Shown here one piece after another: positions 1-8,454 of a DNA stretch of 51,499 bases. The notes under the pieces are model-generated. The model was given only the letters and a program-made list of their open reading frames with translations. It was not told where the DNA came from and searched no databases. This DNA comes from an uncultured Clostridia bacterium. GTDB taxonomy: Bacteria; Bacillota; Clostridia; Oscillospirales; Acutalibacteraceae. Positions within the stretch are counted from its first letter, which is position 1. Each line of letters opens with the position of its first letter. The translations under genes and the position numbers were made by a program. The stretch covers positions 1 to 51,499 of the forward strand of contig CALDOU010000028.1 in the NCBI GenBank assembly GCA_937912175.1, read 5' to 3'.

Positions 1-1634
1 AATCATTCATGAATTCCGTTCCTTGCGATGAATGTCAAGGCAAAAGGCTTTCCCCCGTTGCATTGGGTGTTACCGTAGGCGGAATAAATATATCGGATTT
101 ATGCGATAAATCAGTAAAAGATTTAATTGTTTTTATAAAAAATTTAAAACTCGGTAAAAAAGACATAATTATTGCGGCACCCATATTGAAAGAAATATCA
201 AACCGTCTTGAATTTTTAAAAAATGTAGGATTGGAATATCTCACTCTTTCACGGAATTCGGGAACATTATCCGGCGGAGAATCTCAAAGAATTCGACTGG
301 CAACTCAAATAGGTTCGGCGCTTATGGGCGTGCTTTACGTTTTGGATGAGCCGAGCATAGGGCTTCACCAACGTGACAACGATAAACTACTGCACACGCT
401 CAAGCACCTTCGTGATGCAGGAAACAGCGTAATTGTGGTTGAACACGATGAAGACACCATGTATGCTGCCGATTATATTGTAGATGTCGGACCCGGCTCG
501 GGAATTCATGGCGGTAATATAGTTTGTACGGGTACGGTAGAAGATATCAAAAAATGTCAAAATTCAATTACCGGTCAATATTTAAGCGGCGAAAAAGCTA
601 TACCTGTTCCTCAGAAGCGTAAAAAGGGTAATGGGAAATTTTTGAAAGTTATAGGCGCCTCCGAAAATAATTTAAAAAATATTGATGTTTCTATTCCTTT
701 GGGGACAATAACAGGCATTACCGGGGTTTCAGGCTCCGGAAAATCCACACTTGTAAATGAAATAATTTACAAAAAGCTCTCCACAGTATTAAATCGAGCA
801 AAAAATATTCCCGGAAAACATAAAGAAATACGTGGCGTGGAAAACCTTGACAAAATAATAGATATAAGTCAATCTCCGATAGGCAAAACCCCACGTTCAA
901 ATCCCGCAACTTACACGGGGGTATTTACAGATATCAGAGAATTATTCGCCTCAACAAACGAAGCTAAAGCCAAAGGATATAAAAGCGGAAGATTTTCCTT
1001 TAATGTTAAAGGCGGAAGGTGCGAAGCTTGTCAGGGCGACGGAATAGTTACAATTGAAATGCACTTTTTATCTGATATTTACGTTCCCTGCGAAATATGT
1101 AAAGGAAAACGATACAGCCGTGAAACTCTTTCGGTAAAGTATAAAGGAAAAAACATAAGTGATGTTTTGAACATGACGGTTGATGAAGCTTGTGATTTTT
1201 TTGAAAATCACCCCAAAATAAAAAGAAAATTAGACACATTAAAAGAAGTAGGGCTGGGATATATAAAACTCGGGCAATCCGCAACAACTCTTTCCGGAGG
1301 AGAAGCTCAAAGAGTAAAACTTGCAACTGAGCTTTCAAAAAAACCAACAGGAAAAACTCTGTATATTCTCGACGAACCTTCCACAGGATTACATGTTGCG
1401 GATGTTCATAAATTAACTGAAGTCTTGCAAAAATTATCTGCATCGGGAAACACCATTTTAATAATCGAACACAATCTTGATTTAATAAAAATATGCGATT
1501 ATCTCATTGATTTGGGCCCGGAAGGCGGAGAAAACGGCGGAACCATCATAGCCCGAGGTACACCCGAAGAAATTTCAGAAAACAAAAAATCATATACAGG
1601 ACAATATTTGAAAAAATTTATAATAAAAAAATAA
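1..1634 (+). CDS. uvrA: UvrABC excinuclease subunit A, C-terminal part
   Basis: ATPase subunit of nucleotide excision repair that scans DNA and loads UvrB at lesions. The frame is already open at base 3, before the first ATG at 9, so the gene enters from outside the window; about 543 of the usual ~940 residues are present. In order I see the end of the first ABC module (signature LSGGESQRIRLATQ, Walker B LDEPSIGLHQ), then the second module with Walker A GVSGSGKST, a zinc finger built from CEACQGDG and CEICKGKR, signature LSGGEAQRVKLATE and LDEPSTGLH. All motifs are intact. The neighbouring gene starts 80 bases downstream with its own consensus promoter, so it is probably a separate transcript. 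Identification is very secure. Confidence 0.97.
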   Translation, partial: SFMNSVPCDECQGKRLSPVALGVTVGGINISDLCDKSVKDLIVFIKNLKLGKKDIIIAAPILKEISNRLEFLKNVGLEYLTLSRNSGTLSGGESQRIRLATQIGSALMGVLYVLDEPSIGLHQRDNDKLLHTLKHLRDAGNSVIVVEHDEDTMYAADYIVDVGPGSGIHGGNIVCTGTVEDIKKCQNSITGQYLSGEKAIPVPQKRKKGNGKFLKVIGASENNLKNIDVSIPLGTITGITGVSGSGKSTLVNEIIYKKLSTVLNRAKNIPGKHKEIRGVENLDKIIDISQSPIGKTPRSNPATYTGVFTDIRELFASTNEAKAKGYKSGRFSFNVKGGRCEACQGDGIVTIEMHFLSDIYVPCEICKGKRYSRETLSVKYKGKNISDVLNMTVDEACDFFENHPKIKRKLDTLKEVGLGYIKLGQSATTLSGGEAQRVKLATELSKKPTGKTLYILDEPSTGLHVADVHKLTEVLQKLSASGNTILIIEHNLDLIKICDYLIDLGPEGGENGGTIIARGTPEEISENKKSYTGQYLKKFIIKK

Positions 1635-1652
1635 AAAAATTATTTTTTTTGG

Positions 1653-1681
1653 TTGACGTGCCAAAAATTATAGTATATAAT
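1653..1681 (+). promoter_or_regulatory. Consensus sigma-A promoter for the DUF975 gene
   Basis: A -35 TTGACG (1653-1658) and a -10 TATAAT (1676-1681) are separated by exactly 17 bases. An AAGGAGG ribosome binding site follows shortly before the start codon at 1715. This predicts constitutive, vegetative expression of the membrane protein. Confidence 0.8.
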
Positions 1682-1714
1682 AGATCATGATATTAAATTA
1701 AGGAGGTATAAATA

Positions 1715-2422
1715 ATGAAAACCAGGAGAGAATTAAAAGCTTTATCCAAAAAGCAAATCAAAGGTAACATATTTATGCTGTTCGTTCTGGAATTAATCAG
1801 CGGATTGGTATTGACATTATGTTACAGCCTAAGGGTTCCTTTCACATTTAACAGGGTGCGTATCAACGTCACTAACCTTAAAGATTCCCTTTATCCCAGT
1901 TTTTCTCAAAGTATTTTCTTTTTTGCGGCATTGTCAATGGCAACACTTTTAGTCTTATTTGTTTATCCGCCATTAAGAATTTCAATATGCCGTGTGTACT
2001 TAGACCTCACTAAAGGAGTAAAACCCAAAATTGAAAAAATCACTGAAGGCTTTAAAAAATGTTGGCTATCATCTGTGGGTCTGTTCCTTTTGGAAGGTAT
2101 ATTGGAATTTTTGTGGAGCTTGTTACTTATAATTCCCGGAATAATTAAATGTTATTCTTACAGCATGGCTTCATTTATTTTAATTGAAAATCCCGAAATT
2201 TCACCTTTGGAAGCAATAACAAGAAGCAAAAACATGATGAAAGGTCATAAATTTGAATTATTTGTATTGGACCTCTCTTTCATATGGTGGTATTTAGCGG
2301 TTATCTTCACTTTGGGTATTGCATCAATTTATGTAACACCATACATGGTTTCCACAAGAACCAATTTCTATTTAAACCTTAAAGCTGACAACGAACCCCA
2401 AAATGCTGCAATAGAAGCCTAA
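1715..2422 (+). CDS. DUF975 family integral membrane protein
   Basis: A 235-residue polytopic membrane protein that I place in the DUF975 family by its layout: a basic amphipathic N-terminus, a hydrophobic hairpin near residues 20-40, a segment near 65-90 ending in YPPLR, a long hydrophobic stretch with LLIIPGIIKCYSYSM near 135-155, the characteristic ENPEISPLEAITRSKNMMKG stretch, and a final membrane pair ending near YVTPYM. No enzymatic motif is visible and the family has no established biochemical function. It stands alone between a strong promoter and a strong terminator, so it is a single-gene unit. ATG was chosen because AAGGAGG lies at the right spacing. Confidence 0.85.
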   Translation: MKTRRELKALSKKQIKGNIFMLFVLELISGLVLTLCYSLRVPFTFNRVRINVTNLKDSLYPSFSQSIFFFAALSMATLLVLFVYPPLRISICRVYLDLTKGVKPKIEKITEGFKKCWLSSVGLFLLEGILEFLWSLLLIIPGIIKCYSYSMASFILIENPEISPLEAITRSKNMMKGHKFELFVLDLSFIWWYLAVIFTLGIASIYVTPYMVSTRTNFYLNLKADNEPQNAAIEA

Positions 2423-2438
2423 TAAATAATTAAAATTT

Positions 2439-2466
2439 ATATCCGCCAATTAATGGCGGATATTTT
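2439..2466 (+). terminator. Rho-independent terminator after DUF975 gene
   Basis: A 10-bp perfect stem ATATCCGCCA / TGGCGGATAT (2439-2448 with 2454-2463) closes a 5-base loop and is followed by a short T-rich run. Confidence 0.75.
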
Positions 2467-2491
2467 ATGCAAATAATTAAAGCGATTATTA

Positions 2492-2600
2492 TTGAATTCC
2501 ATTATTTTTTATATTATTATAAAAATGTACAGTTGTTTTTAAAGCTATGGAAAAAACAAATTCCATAGCTTTAATTCTATAAACAATGGGTGATATAAAA
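2492..2600 (+). promoter_or_regulatory. Promoter and hairpin leader upstream of the ABC-F gene
   Basis: A promoter-like TTGAAT (2492-2497), 17-base spacer, TATTAT (2515-2520) precedes a perfect 12-bp stem-loop: AAAGCTATGGAA at 2541-2552 pairs with TTCCATAGCTTT at 2561-2572. A short open frame of 11 codons (2547-2582, MEKTNSIALIL) starts inside the stem and stops just before the ABC-F gene. Known antibiotic-resistance ABC-F genes are often induced by ribosome stalling on such leader peptides. The layout fits that; the actual mechanism here is inference. Confidence 0.5.
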
Positions 2601-4139
2601 ATGAGCATTTTAGAAGTAACAAATTTAACACATTCGTTTGCCGAAAAAATATTATATAAAAACGCAACTTTTGAAGTTTTTAAAGGTGAACACATGGGAA
2701 TTATAGGTCAAAACGGTACGGGAAAAACAACGCTTTTACGTTCACTGACCGGAGACCTTACTCCGGATTGCGGCAATATAAAGTGGCAAAAAAATATTAA
2801 AATAGGATATTTAGATCAACATGCAAAAATAAATAAAGAACTTACAGTTTTTGAATATTTAAAAACAGCTTTCGATGACCTGTATGCCATTGAAAGAAAG
2901 CTCAATAAAATTTATGAAGATATGGCAACGATATCCGATAATGATATTTACGAAAAAGCTTCCGATTATCAAAATTTACTTGTAAACAGAGGTTTTTATG
3001 AAATCGAAAGTACCATTTTAAAAATATCCGCAGGATTAGGTGTAACACCGCTGGGAATGGAAACTTTAATTCAAAATTTAAGCGGAGGACAACGAGCAAA
3101 AGTTATTTTGGCAAAATTATTATTAGAATCGCCAAACGTTCTTCTGCTTGATGAACCTACCAATTTTTTAGACAAAGAACATGTAGAGTGGCTTTCGGAA
3201 TTTTTGAAAACATTCAAAGGAACATTTTTGTTAATTTCTCATGACTTTAAATTTATGGATAAAGTTACAAATTGTATCCTGGATATTGAATTCCAAAAAA
3301 TAACAAAATATAACGGAAATCTTACTAAATTTTTGGAAATTAAAGGTTTAAGACGTGAAAGCTATATTCGAGAATTTGAAGCTCAACAAAAAGAAATAAA
3401 AAAGCAAGAAGAGTTCATTGCAAAAAACAGAGTCCGAGCTTCAACCGCCAAACAAGCTCAATCTCGCATTAAAAAACTCGAAAAGATGGAAAAATTGGCA
3501 CCGCCTCAAACTCCACCAAAACCTACTTTTAAATTAGTTTCCTTACCAATTTCCAATCAAAAAGCACTTAAAGTCCACAGCTTGGTAATAGGCTACGAAA
3601 AACCTCTTCTTCCTAAAATTTCTTTTGAAATAAAACCCGGAGAAAAAGCAGTAATCACCGGATTTAATGGAATCGGAAAATCAACTCTTATAAAAACATT
3701 ATTAAATCAAATTCCTGCAATTTCAGGCAATTTTAAATTTGCCGATTATGTTCAAATAAGTTACTTTGAACAGGATTTAATTTGGAAAAATCTCAACGAT
3801 ACTCCATTGGAAATCATTGCAGAAAAATTCCCGAAACTGTCCGCAAAAGAAATCAGAAAAAATCTTGCCCAATGCGGGGTTATGTCCAAAAATGTAACGC
3901 AAAAAATAGATACACTCAGTGGCGGAGAGCAGTCAAAAGTAAAACTTTGTATTACAATAAATACCCCATCCAATTTTTTAATACTCGACGAACCCACAAA
4001 TCACTTAGATGCAGAAGCAAAAAATGTTTTAAAAGAACAACTTTTAAAATGGGACGGAAATTTAATTTTAGTTTCTCACGAATCTGATTTTTATGAAGGA
4101 ATTGCTGACAAAATTATAGATTTAAAGAATATCCGTTAA
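2601..4139 (+). CDS. ABC-F family ATPase (ribosome-associated)
   Basis: A 512-residue duplicated ABC ATPase without membrane segments, as in the ABC-F family that acts on the ribosomal E site. Module 1 has Walker A GQNGTGKTT, signature LSGGQRAKVILAK and LDEPTNFLD. A charged helical linker with many K/E/Q residues follows (about residues 255-300). Module 2 has GFNGIGKST, LSGGEQSKVKL and LDEPTNHLD. I start at the second ATG (2601) because GGTGAT lies 8 bases upstream, whereas the ATG at 2586 has no ribosome site. Family members either aid translation or protect ribosomes from antibiotics. The hairpin leader favours the protective type (CplR/Vml-like), but the sequence alone does not settle it. 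Confidence 0.9.
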   Translation: MSILEVTNLTHSFAEKILYKNATFEVFKGEHMGIIGQNGTGKTTLLRSLTGDLTPDCGNIKWQKNIKIGYLDQHAKINKELTVFEYLKTAFDDLYAIERKLNKIYEDMATISDNDIYEKASDYQNLLVNRGFYEIESTILKISAGLGVTPLGMETLIQNLSGGQRAKVILAKLLLESPNVLLLDEPTNFLDKEHVEWLSEFLKTFKGTFLLISHDFKFMDKVTNCILDIEFQKITKYNGNLTKFLEIKGLRRESYIREFEAQQKEIKKQEEFIAKNRVRASTAKQAQSRIKKLEKMEKLAPPQTPPKPTFKLVSLPISNQKALKVHSLVIGYEKPLLPKISFEIKPGEKAVITGFNGIGKSTLIKTLLNQIPAISGNFKFADYVQISYFEQDLIWKNLNDTPLEIIAEKFPKLSAKEIRKNLAQCGVMSKNVTQKIDTLSGGEQSKVKLCITINTPSNFLILDEPTNHLDAEAKNVLKEQLLKWDGNLILVSHESDFYEGIADKIIDLKNIR

Positions 4140-4157
4140 AAGGGATATTCTTTTTTT
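4127..4157 (+). terminator. Rho-independent terminator after ABC-F gene
   Basis: Stem GAATATCC (4127-4134) pairs with GGATATTC (4143-4150), followed by seven T. The left arm overlaps the final codons of the ABC-F gene. Confidence 0.8.
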
Positions 4158-4183
4158 AATTTAATATTTAAATGTTTTATTTT

Positions 4184-4747
4184 TCAAAATCCAAAATACT
4201 TTAATAAACCGCTATAAATTGCCATGGCAAATTGATATTGATTATTTCTTAATTTTTCAACATCGCTTGAATTGGTTATATATGCAAGCTCAATCAAAAC
4301 AGCCGGCATATTGGTTTTTCTTAAAACATATAATGAAGGGCGTACTCTTACACCATTGTTTTTAGTCCCAACATTTGAAACTATTGAATTTAAAATTTGT
4401 TCAGCTAAATAATATGACTGTGTATATTCTTGATAAACATATACTTCACTACCATTAACGTTAGGGTTATTGTTTGCGTTAACATGGATACTTATAAAAT
4501 AATTTGCCGGCCATTCATTTGCCGCATTGACTCTTGCCGCAAGACTTGTCGAATTGCTTGTTCCCAACACTTCCTCCGGAGAGTTTCTTGAGGTACGCAC
4601 CTCGAAGCGGGAATCTTTTTTTAAAATATCAGCAAGATACATTCCAACATTATAAGTAATGTCCTGCTCTCGCAACCCAAATCCTTCTGCTCCCGCATTA
4701 ATTCCCTGAGGATTATGGCCTTGATCTATAAAAATTTTTATTGCCAA
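4184..4747 (-). CDS. N-acetylmuramoyl-L-alanine amidase (Amidase_3 type)
   Basis: Zinc-dependent amidase that cuts the bond between N-acetylmuramic acid and the stem peptide. The whole ~187-residue protein is one catalytic domain: first zinc histidine in FIDQGHNP, a glutamate in GLREQD, second histidine in SIHVNAN and the catalytic glutamate in VLIELAY. There is no signal peptide and no cell-wall-binding repeat, so it may act on internalised peptidoglycan, use another export route, or have a spore-related role like CwlD. I chose TTG at 4747: GGGTGTG precedes it and homologous sequence begins there; an in-frame ATG at 4774 has no ribosome site. It follows the ThiT gene on the same strand. Confidence 0.88.
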   Translation of the reverse strand: MAIKIFIDQGHNPQGINAGAEGFGLREQDITYNVGMYLADILKKDSRFEVRTSRNSPEEVLGTSNSTSLAARVNAANEWPANYFISIHVNANNNPNVNGSEVYVYQEYTQSYYLAEQILNSIVSNVGTKNNGVRVRPSLYVLRKTNMPAVLIELAYITNSSDVEKLRNNQYQFAMAIYSGLLKYFGF

Positions 4748-4788
4748 AAATATCACACCCTTTATATTACCCATACTATTTATAAGTT

Positions 4789-5331
4789 TTAAAAGGTGTG
4801 ATAATTTTTTTTCGGAAATAAAAAATTCATAAGTAATTTACCAACAATTAAAGAAATTAAAGTTTCCGGAACAATATAAATTAAATTATAAATCAAAGAA
4901 TAAATCCAAATATTATATTGGTTTGGAATATATTGGTTCCAAACAACAACTCCCGAAATAAAAAGGCATATAAATCTCAATATATTCGAAAAAATCAAAC
5001 TTACAATTATTGCTGATTTTTTATTATTCATCCTTTTACTCAAAACTCCGGTAACGGCTCCCGTTAAGACATACGGAATCAGATAATCCGATAAAACCAC
5101 TATGGCAAACACGGAAAAGGTTTTGACCGGAGGAACATGAAACATTAATATCATTTTTATTATTCCACAAGTCAACCCCACAAACATTCCCGCTTTACAA
5201 CCGTAATTAAAGGAAAAAAATACAACCGGAATTAATTTTCCAATAGTTACCGAGCCTCCAAACGGTAACTTAAAAACAGGCATAAAACCAATTAGCGTAC
5301 TTATGGCAACAGTCATTGCCGAATTAACCAT
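4789..5331 (-). CDS. thiT: ThiT-like energy-coupled thiamine transporter S component
   Basis: A 180-residue protein with about six membrane segments and the pattern of the ThiT (YuaJ) substrate-binding unit of ECF vitamin transporters: MPVFKLPFGGSVTIGKLIP near the N-terminus, a glycine-rich GCKAGMFVGLTCGI segment, and a late ISGVVVWNQYIP followed by an aromatic-rich helix. It would bind thiamine and dock onto a shared EcfAAT energising module encoded elsewhere. The 90 bases upstream are too short for a complete TPP riboswitch and show no recognisable core. The amidase gene follows closely and may be co-transcribed. Assignment to thiamine rather than another vitamin is moderately certain. Confidence 0.78.
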   Translation of the reverse strand: MVNSAMTVAISTLIGFMPVFKLPFGGSVTIGKLIPVVFFSFNYGCKAGMFVGLTCGIIKMILMFHVPPVKTFSVFAIVVLSDYLIPYVLTGAVTGVLSKRMNNKKSAIIVSLIFSNILRFICLFISGVVVWNQYIPNQYNIWIYSLIYNLIYIVPETLISLIVGKLLMNFLFPKKNYHTF

Positions 5332-5421
5332 AATTTTTATTTTTTTTATTTAAAACATCTCGCTTTAATATGATAGAATATAAATAGTTAAAATTTACAG
5401 AGCAGAAAGAAGATTACAAAA

Positions 5422-6624
5422 GTGAACAAATTAAAAAATTTTATTTTACCGAAAAATTCGGTTTGGATTATGTACAGCTCAGAAAACAGTGACCCATATT
5501 TTTCTAAATTCATTACCGACAAAACTATTGTACCCGCTGTCTCAATTTTAAGCAATAACCAAAAAACACTTATGGTTCATAATTTGGACTATGAAAATAT
5601 AAAAAATTTTGACGGAGATATACTTATATATTCAGATGAAAACTCATTATTGAAAAATATATTTGAAACATTAAAAAATTTGAATTTTCCTAAAAATATT
5701 TATCTTAATTTTTCAGATAAATTAGATACCCAAACGGATGTTTTAGGATATGGATTATTTAAATTTTTAACCGATAATATATCTGCTTATTATCATAAAA
5801 ACAACAAATCAATCCCTGATTTTCTTTCAGCGGATGAATTAATATACTCATTAATGGATACAAAAAACGAAGAAGATATTAAATATATGAAAATTGCCGC
5901 CAACAGAGCACTTGAGATATTAAATACAGCATTCACCAAAATAAAAATAGGAATGACTGAAAAGCAAATATTAAATTTAGTACACAGCATTTTTGAAAAA
6001 AAGCCATACTATTTTAAGAAATACGGAATAGTTAAAGAAGAATTTTCATGGGAGCCGGAACTTTGCCCCGTGGTATTGATAGGACCCAACTTAAAAAAAG
6101 GCGGGCATTCCGGAGCGGAAAATTATAAATTGCAAAGAGGACAAACAATATATTTTGATTTCGGAGTAAAAATATTCTTGAAAAACGGTAAAAAATATTC
6201 AAGCGATATTCAACGAATGGGATACGCTTTAAAGCTAAAAGAAGCTGTTCCACCGCCTGAAGTTCAAAAAGTATTTGATACGTTAACCCAAGCCATAAAG
6301 CTCGGTATAGAAAATTGCAAACCTTCGGTAAAAGGATACGAAATTGACCAAATTGTAAGAAATTATATATTAAATAACGGATATCCCGATTATAATCATG
6401 CCACGGGACACCCCGTAGGAGAAACAGCACACAGCCCCGGCACCAGCTTTTCTCCGAAGGGTCACAAACGCTCATCGTTATTTTTACAAGAAAACGGTGT
6501 ATACACTATTGAGCCCCGAATTCAAATCGAAAACGGGGGTTCAATCGAAGAAATGGTCCAAGTAACAAAAAATGGGGGCATAACATTATGCCCCACTCAG
6601 AAAAAACTTTATTTAATTAAATGA
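5422..6624 (+). CDS. M24 family metallopeptidase (Xaa-Pro aminopeptidase-like)
   Basis: A 400-residue cytosolic peptidase of the creatinase/prolidase fold. The N-terminal ~150 residues form the non-catalytic domain; the C-terminal pita-bread domain carries the two-metal ligands: Asp in YFDFGVK, Asp in SSDIQRMG, His in NHATGHPVGE, Glu in TIEPRIQ and Glu in SIEEMVQV. All five are present, so it should be active on N-terminal dipeptides, probably with proline in second place. It starts with GTG, preceded by a purine-rich AGAAAGAAGA. It is divergent from the ThiT gene and appears to be a single-gene unit. Confidence 0.9.
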   Translation: MNKLKNFILPKNSVWIMYSSENSDPYFSKFITDKTIVPAVSILSNNQKTLMVHNLDYENIKNFDGDILIYSDENSLLKNIFETLKNLNFPKNIYLNFSDKLDTQTDVLGYGLFKFLTDNISAYYHKNNKSIPDFLSADELIYSLMDTKNEEDIKYMKIAANRALEILNTAFTKIKIGMTEKQILNLVHSIFEKKPYYFKKYGIVKEEFSWEPELCPVVLIGPNLKKGGHSGAENYKLQRGQTIYFDFGVKIFLKNGKKYSSDIQRMGYALKLKEAVPPPEVQKVFDTLTQAIKLGIENCKPSVKGYEIDQIVRNYILNNGYPDYNHATGHPVGETAHSPGTSFSPKGHKRSSLFLQENGVYTIEPRIQIENGGSIEEMVQVTKNGGITLCPTQKKLYLIK

Positions 6625-6649
6625 CTTCATTCGATATTTTTCAAGCAAC

Positions 6650-6916
6650 TCAATTTTTTATATCTTCATGTTCAACTTCGCCAATTAAAGCGTCAATTTC
6701 CTCTTTATTGTTTTTATATTCATCGCTATCCAAATTACTTGAACGCCACCACCTTAAAAAATCAGTTTCATTCATTTGAGACCATGTACCCATATTTTTT
6801 CGATTTTTCCCTAAAGATTTTGCGCGTTTCATAGCATTTTTGTAAGACATACCACTAACAGGATTAGCCAATCCGCCTACCACTTCGGTTAACTCATTGT
6901 TTTGTAATTTCTCCAT
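6650..6916 (-). CDS. Double-glycine leader peptide, putative bacteriocin-like precursor
   Basis: An 88-residue peptide beginning with a short leader, LQNNELTEVVGG, whose GG lies at residues 14-15. This fits the ComC/bacteriocin double-glycine leaders cut by peptidase-containing ABC exporters. The predicted 73-residue mature part is strongly basic first (AMKRAKSLGKNRKN), has a tryptophan pair (RWWRSS) in the middle, and ends acidic. No cysteines occur, so it is not a lanthipeptide or sactipeptide type. An AAAGGGG site precedes ATG. It is only 42 bases after ispH on the same strand and no promoter is seen there, so it may be read from the ispH transcript. No exporter or immunity gene is adjacent. 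Function is inferred from the leader only. Confidence 0.65.
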   Translation of the reverse strand: MEKLQNNELTEVVGGLANPVSGMSYKNAMKRAKSLGKNRKNMGTWSQMNETDFLRWWRSSNLDSDEYKNNKEEIDALIGEVEHEDIKN

Positions 6917-6958
6917 AGTTGTACCCCTTTCGCAAAATGAATGTTTAAGAAATAAAGT

Positions 6959-7807
6959 TTACTTACTACTCAAATAAGAACACACTCTGCTTACTTCTTC
7001 GTTGGGTGTTGAGGCACCGGCTGTTATACCTATATACTCATATTTTTTTAAATCTGTTTTTTTTAAATCATCAACTCTTTCAATCCACAGAGTATGAGTA
7101 TTTTTAGAACAAATATCATATAGTTTATGAGTATTGGAGCTCTGCTTACCACCTATAACTATCATCAAATCGGATTTTTTTGATAGATTTTCAGCTTCCT
7201 TTTGTCTTAAACTGGTAGTATTGCATATAGTATCAAACACTAAAACGTTTGTCAATACATTATTGATAAACTTTATACATTTTTCCCACTCATATTTCGA
7301 AAAAGTTGTTTGAGATACAACTAAAATCGATTCATTTTTTAAAAAATCATTGTTTTTAATTATTTTTTCCAAATCTTCTAAATTTTTAAATACAAAACTC
7401 TTTCCCGAAAAATAACTTTTTATACCGATTACTTCAGGGTGATTTATATCCCCGGCTAAAAGAAGATTTTTTTTATCTTTAGAATATTTAGAAACTATAT
7501 TATGAATTTTTTTCACAAAAGGACAAGTGGTATCTATATAATTCAACTTATGATTTATAATATAATCAAACTCGGTTTTAATAATTCCGTGCGAACGTAT
7601 TATTAAAACCGAATCGGAAATATAGTCCTTTGGACTATTAATTATTACAGCTTTTCGATTTTTAAAATTTTCTATAACATCAGGGTTATGAATTATCGGT
7701 CCCAAAGTACAAACTTTTTTGTTTTCCGAAAGCAACCTGTCAGTAATGGAAACCACCCTATTTACTCCAAAACAAAACCCGGATGTTTTAGCAACCTCTA
7801 TTTTCAT
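6959..7807 (-). CDS. ispH: 4-hydroxy-3-methylbut-2-enyl diphosphate reductase
   Basis: Last enzyme of the MEP isoprenoid pathway; it reduces HMBPP to IPP and DMAPP using a [4Fe-4S] cluster. The three cluster cysteines are visible at C12 (GFCFG), C95 (DTTCPFV) and C195 (DTICNTT). Substrate-binding histidines appear in GPIIHNP, IRSHG and INHPEV. At 282 residues it is the plain enzyme without the S1-domain fusion frequent in Clostridia. It lies in the order cmk-plsC-ispH common in clostridial genomes, 35 bases after plsC, so co-transcription is likely. Confidence 0.96.
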   Translation of the reverse strand: MKIEVAKTSGFCFGVNRVVSITDRLLSENKKVCTLGPIIHNPDVIENFKNRKAVIINSPKDYISDSVLIIRSHGIIKTEFDYIINHKLNYIDTTCPFVKKIHNIVSKYSKDKKNLLLAGDINHPEVIGIKSYFSGKSFVFKNLEDLEKIIKNNDFLKNESILVVSQTTFSKYEWEKCIKFINNVLTNVLVFDTICNTTSLRQKEAENLSKKSDLMIVIGGKQSSNTHKLYDICSKNTHTLWIERVDDLKKTDLKKYEYIGITAGASTPNEEVSRVCSYLSSK

Positions 7808-7842
7808 AATATAAAATTCCTTATTTTAAATACTTTTAACTA

Positions 7843-8454
7843 CTAACTGCGCAATTCCTTTATTTTATCCATTATTAAATTAGTAGCATTCTTAAGTTCT
7901 AATCGAGTTCCTTCGTTAATATTCAATTCATGGGGCATAATCGGTTCCCCATATTTTATTATTGTTTTTTTAAATATATGTATTTTATTATCCTTGGAAA
8001 CTCCGGTTATGCAAATCGGTACCACGGGGGACTTGGAAACATTTGCCAAAAAAGCCGCCCCTGATTTTGGGCGCAAAAAATCCCCTGTTTTAGATCGTGT
8101 TCCCTCGATAAATATTCCCAACACACCATTATTTTCCAAAATTTGCACAGCGTTATTTAATGCGCTTTTATCACCTTTACCTCTTTTAACTGAAAACGCT
8201 CCCAAAGAAGAAAAAATATAATTTGCTATTTTATTTTTAAAAAGCTCTGCTTTGGCCATGAAACAAATCGGCATTATATGTGAAATCATCAAAAACACCG
8301 GGTCCATAAACGAAAGGTGATTTGCACATAAAATATATTTACCGTCTAATTTATTTAATTTTTCTTTACCTATAATCTGATATGGAAAAAATATTTTTAC
8401 AAACGGCTTAATAACAGTAGAAAAAAATCTATATAATTTTTTATTTAACTTCAT
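7843..8454 (-). CDS. plsC: 1-acyl-sn-glycerol-3-phosphate acyltransferase
   Basis: Membrane-associated acyltransferase that makes phosphatidic acid from lysophosphatidic acid. The catalytic block NHLSFMD gives the HX4D motif, and the phosphate-binding block EGTRSKTG lies about 70 residues later; PVVPICITG near residue 150 is a further family block. The protein is about 203 residues, typical for PlsC. I start at ATG 8454, which AAGGAG precedes; a GTG four codons earlier (8466) sits too close to that site. The start overlaps the end of cmk by 14 bases, indicating translational coupling. Confidence 0.94.
   Translation of the reverse strand: MKLNKKLYRFFSTVIKPFVKIFFPYQIIGKEKLNKLDGKYILCANHLSFMDPVFLMISHIMPICFMAKAELFKNKIANYIFSSLGAFSVKRGKGDKSALNNAVQILENNGVLGIFIEGTRSKTGDFLRPKSGAAFLANVSKSPVVPICITGVSKDNKIHIFKKTIIKYGEPIMPHELNINEGTRLELKNATNLIMDKIKELRS

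Noticed and set aside
3782..4087. Alternative-frame ORF inside the ABC-F gene
   Set aside because: Shadow of the second ATPase module; its translation shows no domain.
2601..4139. Naming the ABC-F gene as a specific resistance determinant
   Set aside because: Motifs define the family only; the linker that sets antibiotic specificity cannot be matched by eye to a known determinant.
5332..5421. TPP riboswitch upstream of thiT
   Set aside because: Only 90 bases separate the divergent genes and none of the conserved TPP-aptamer segments is visible.
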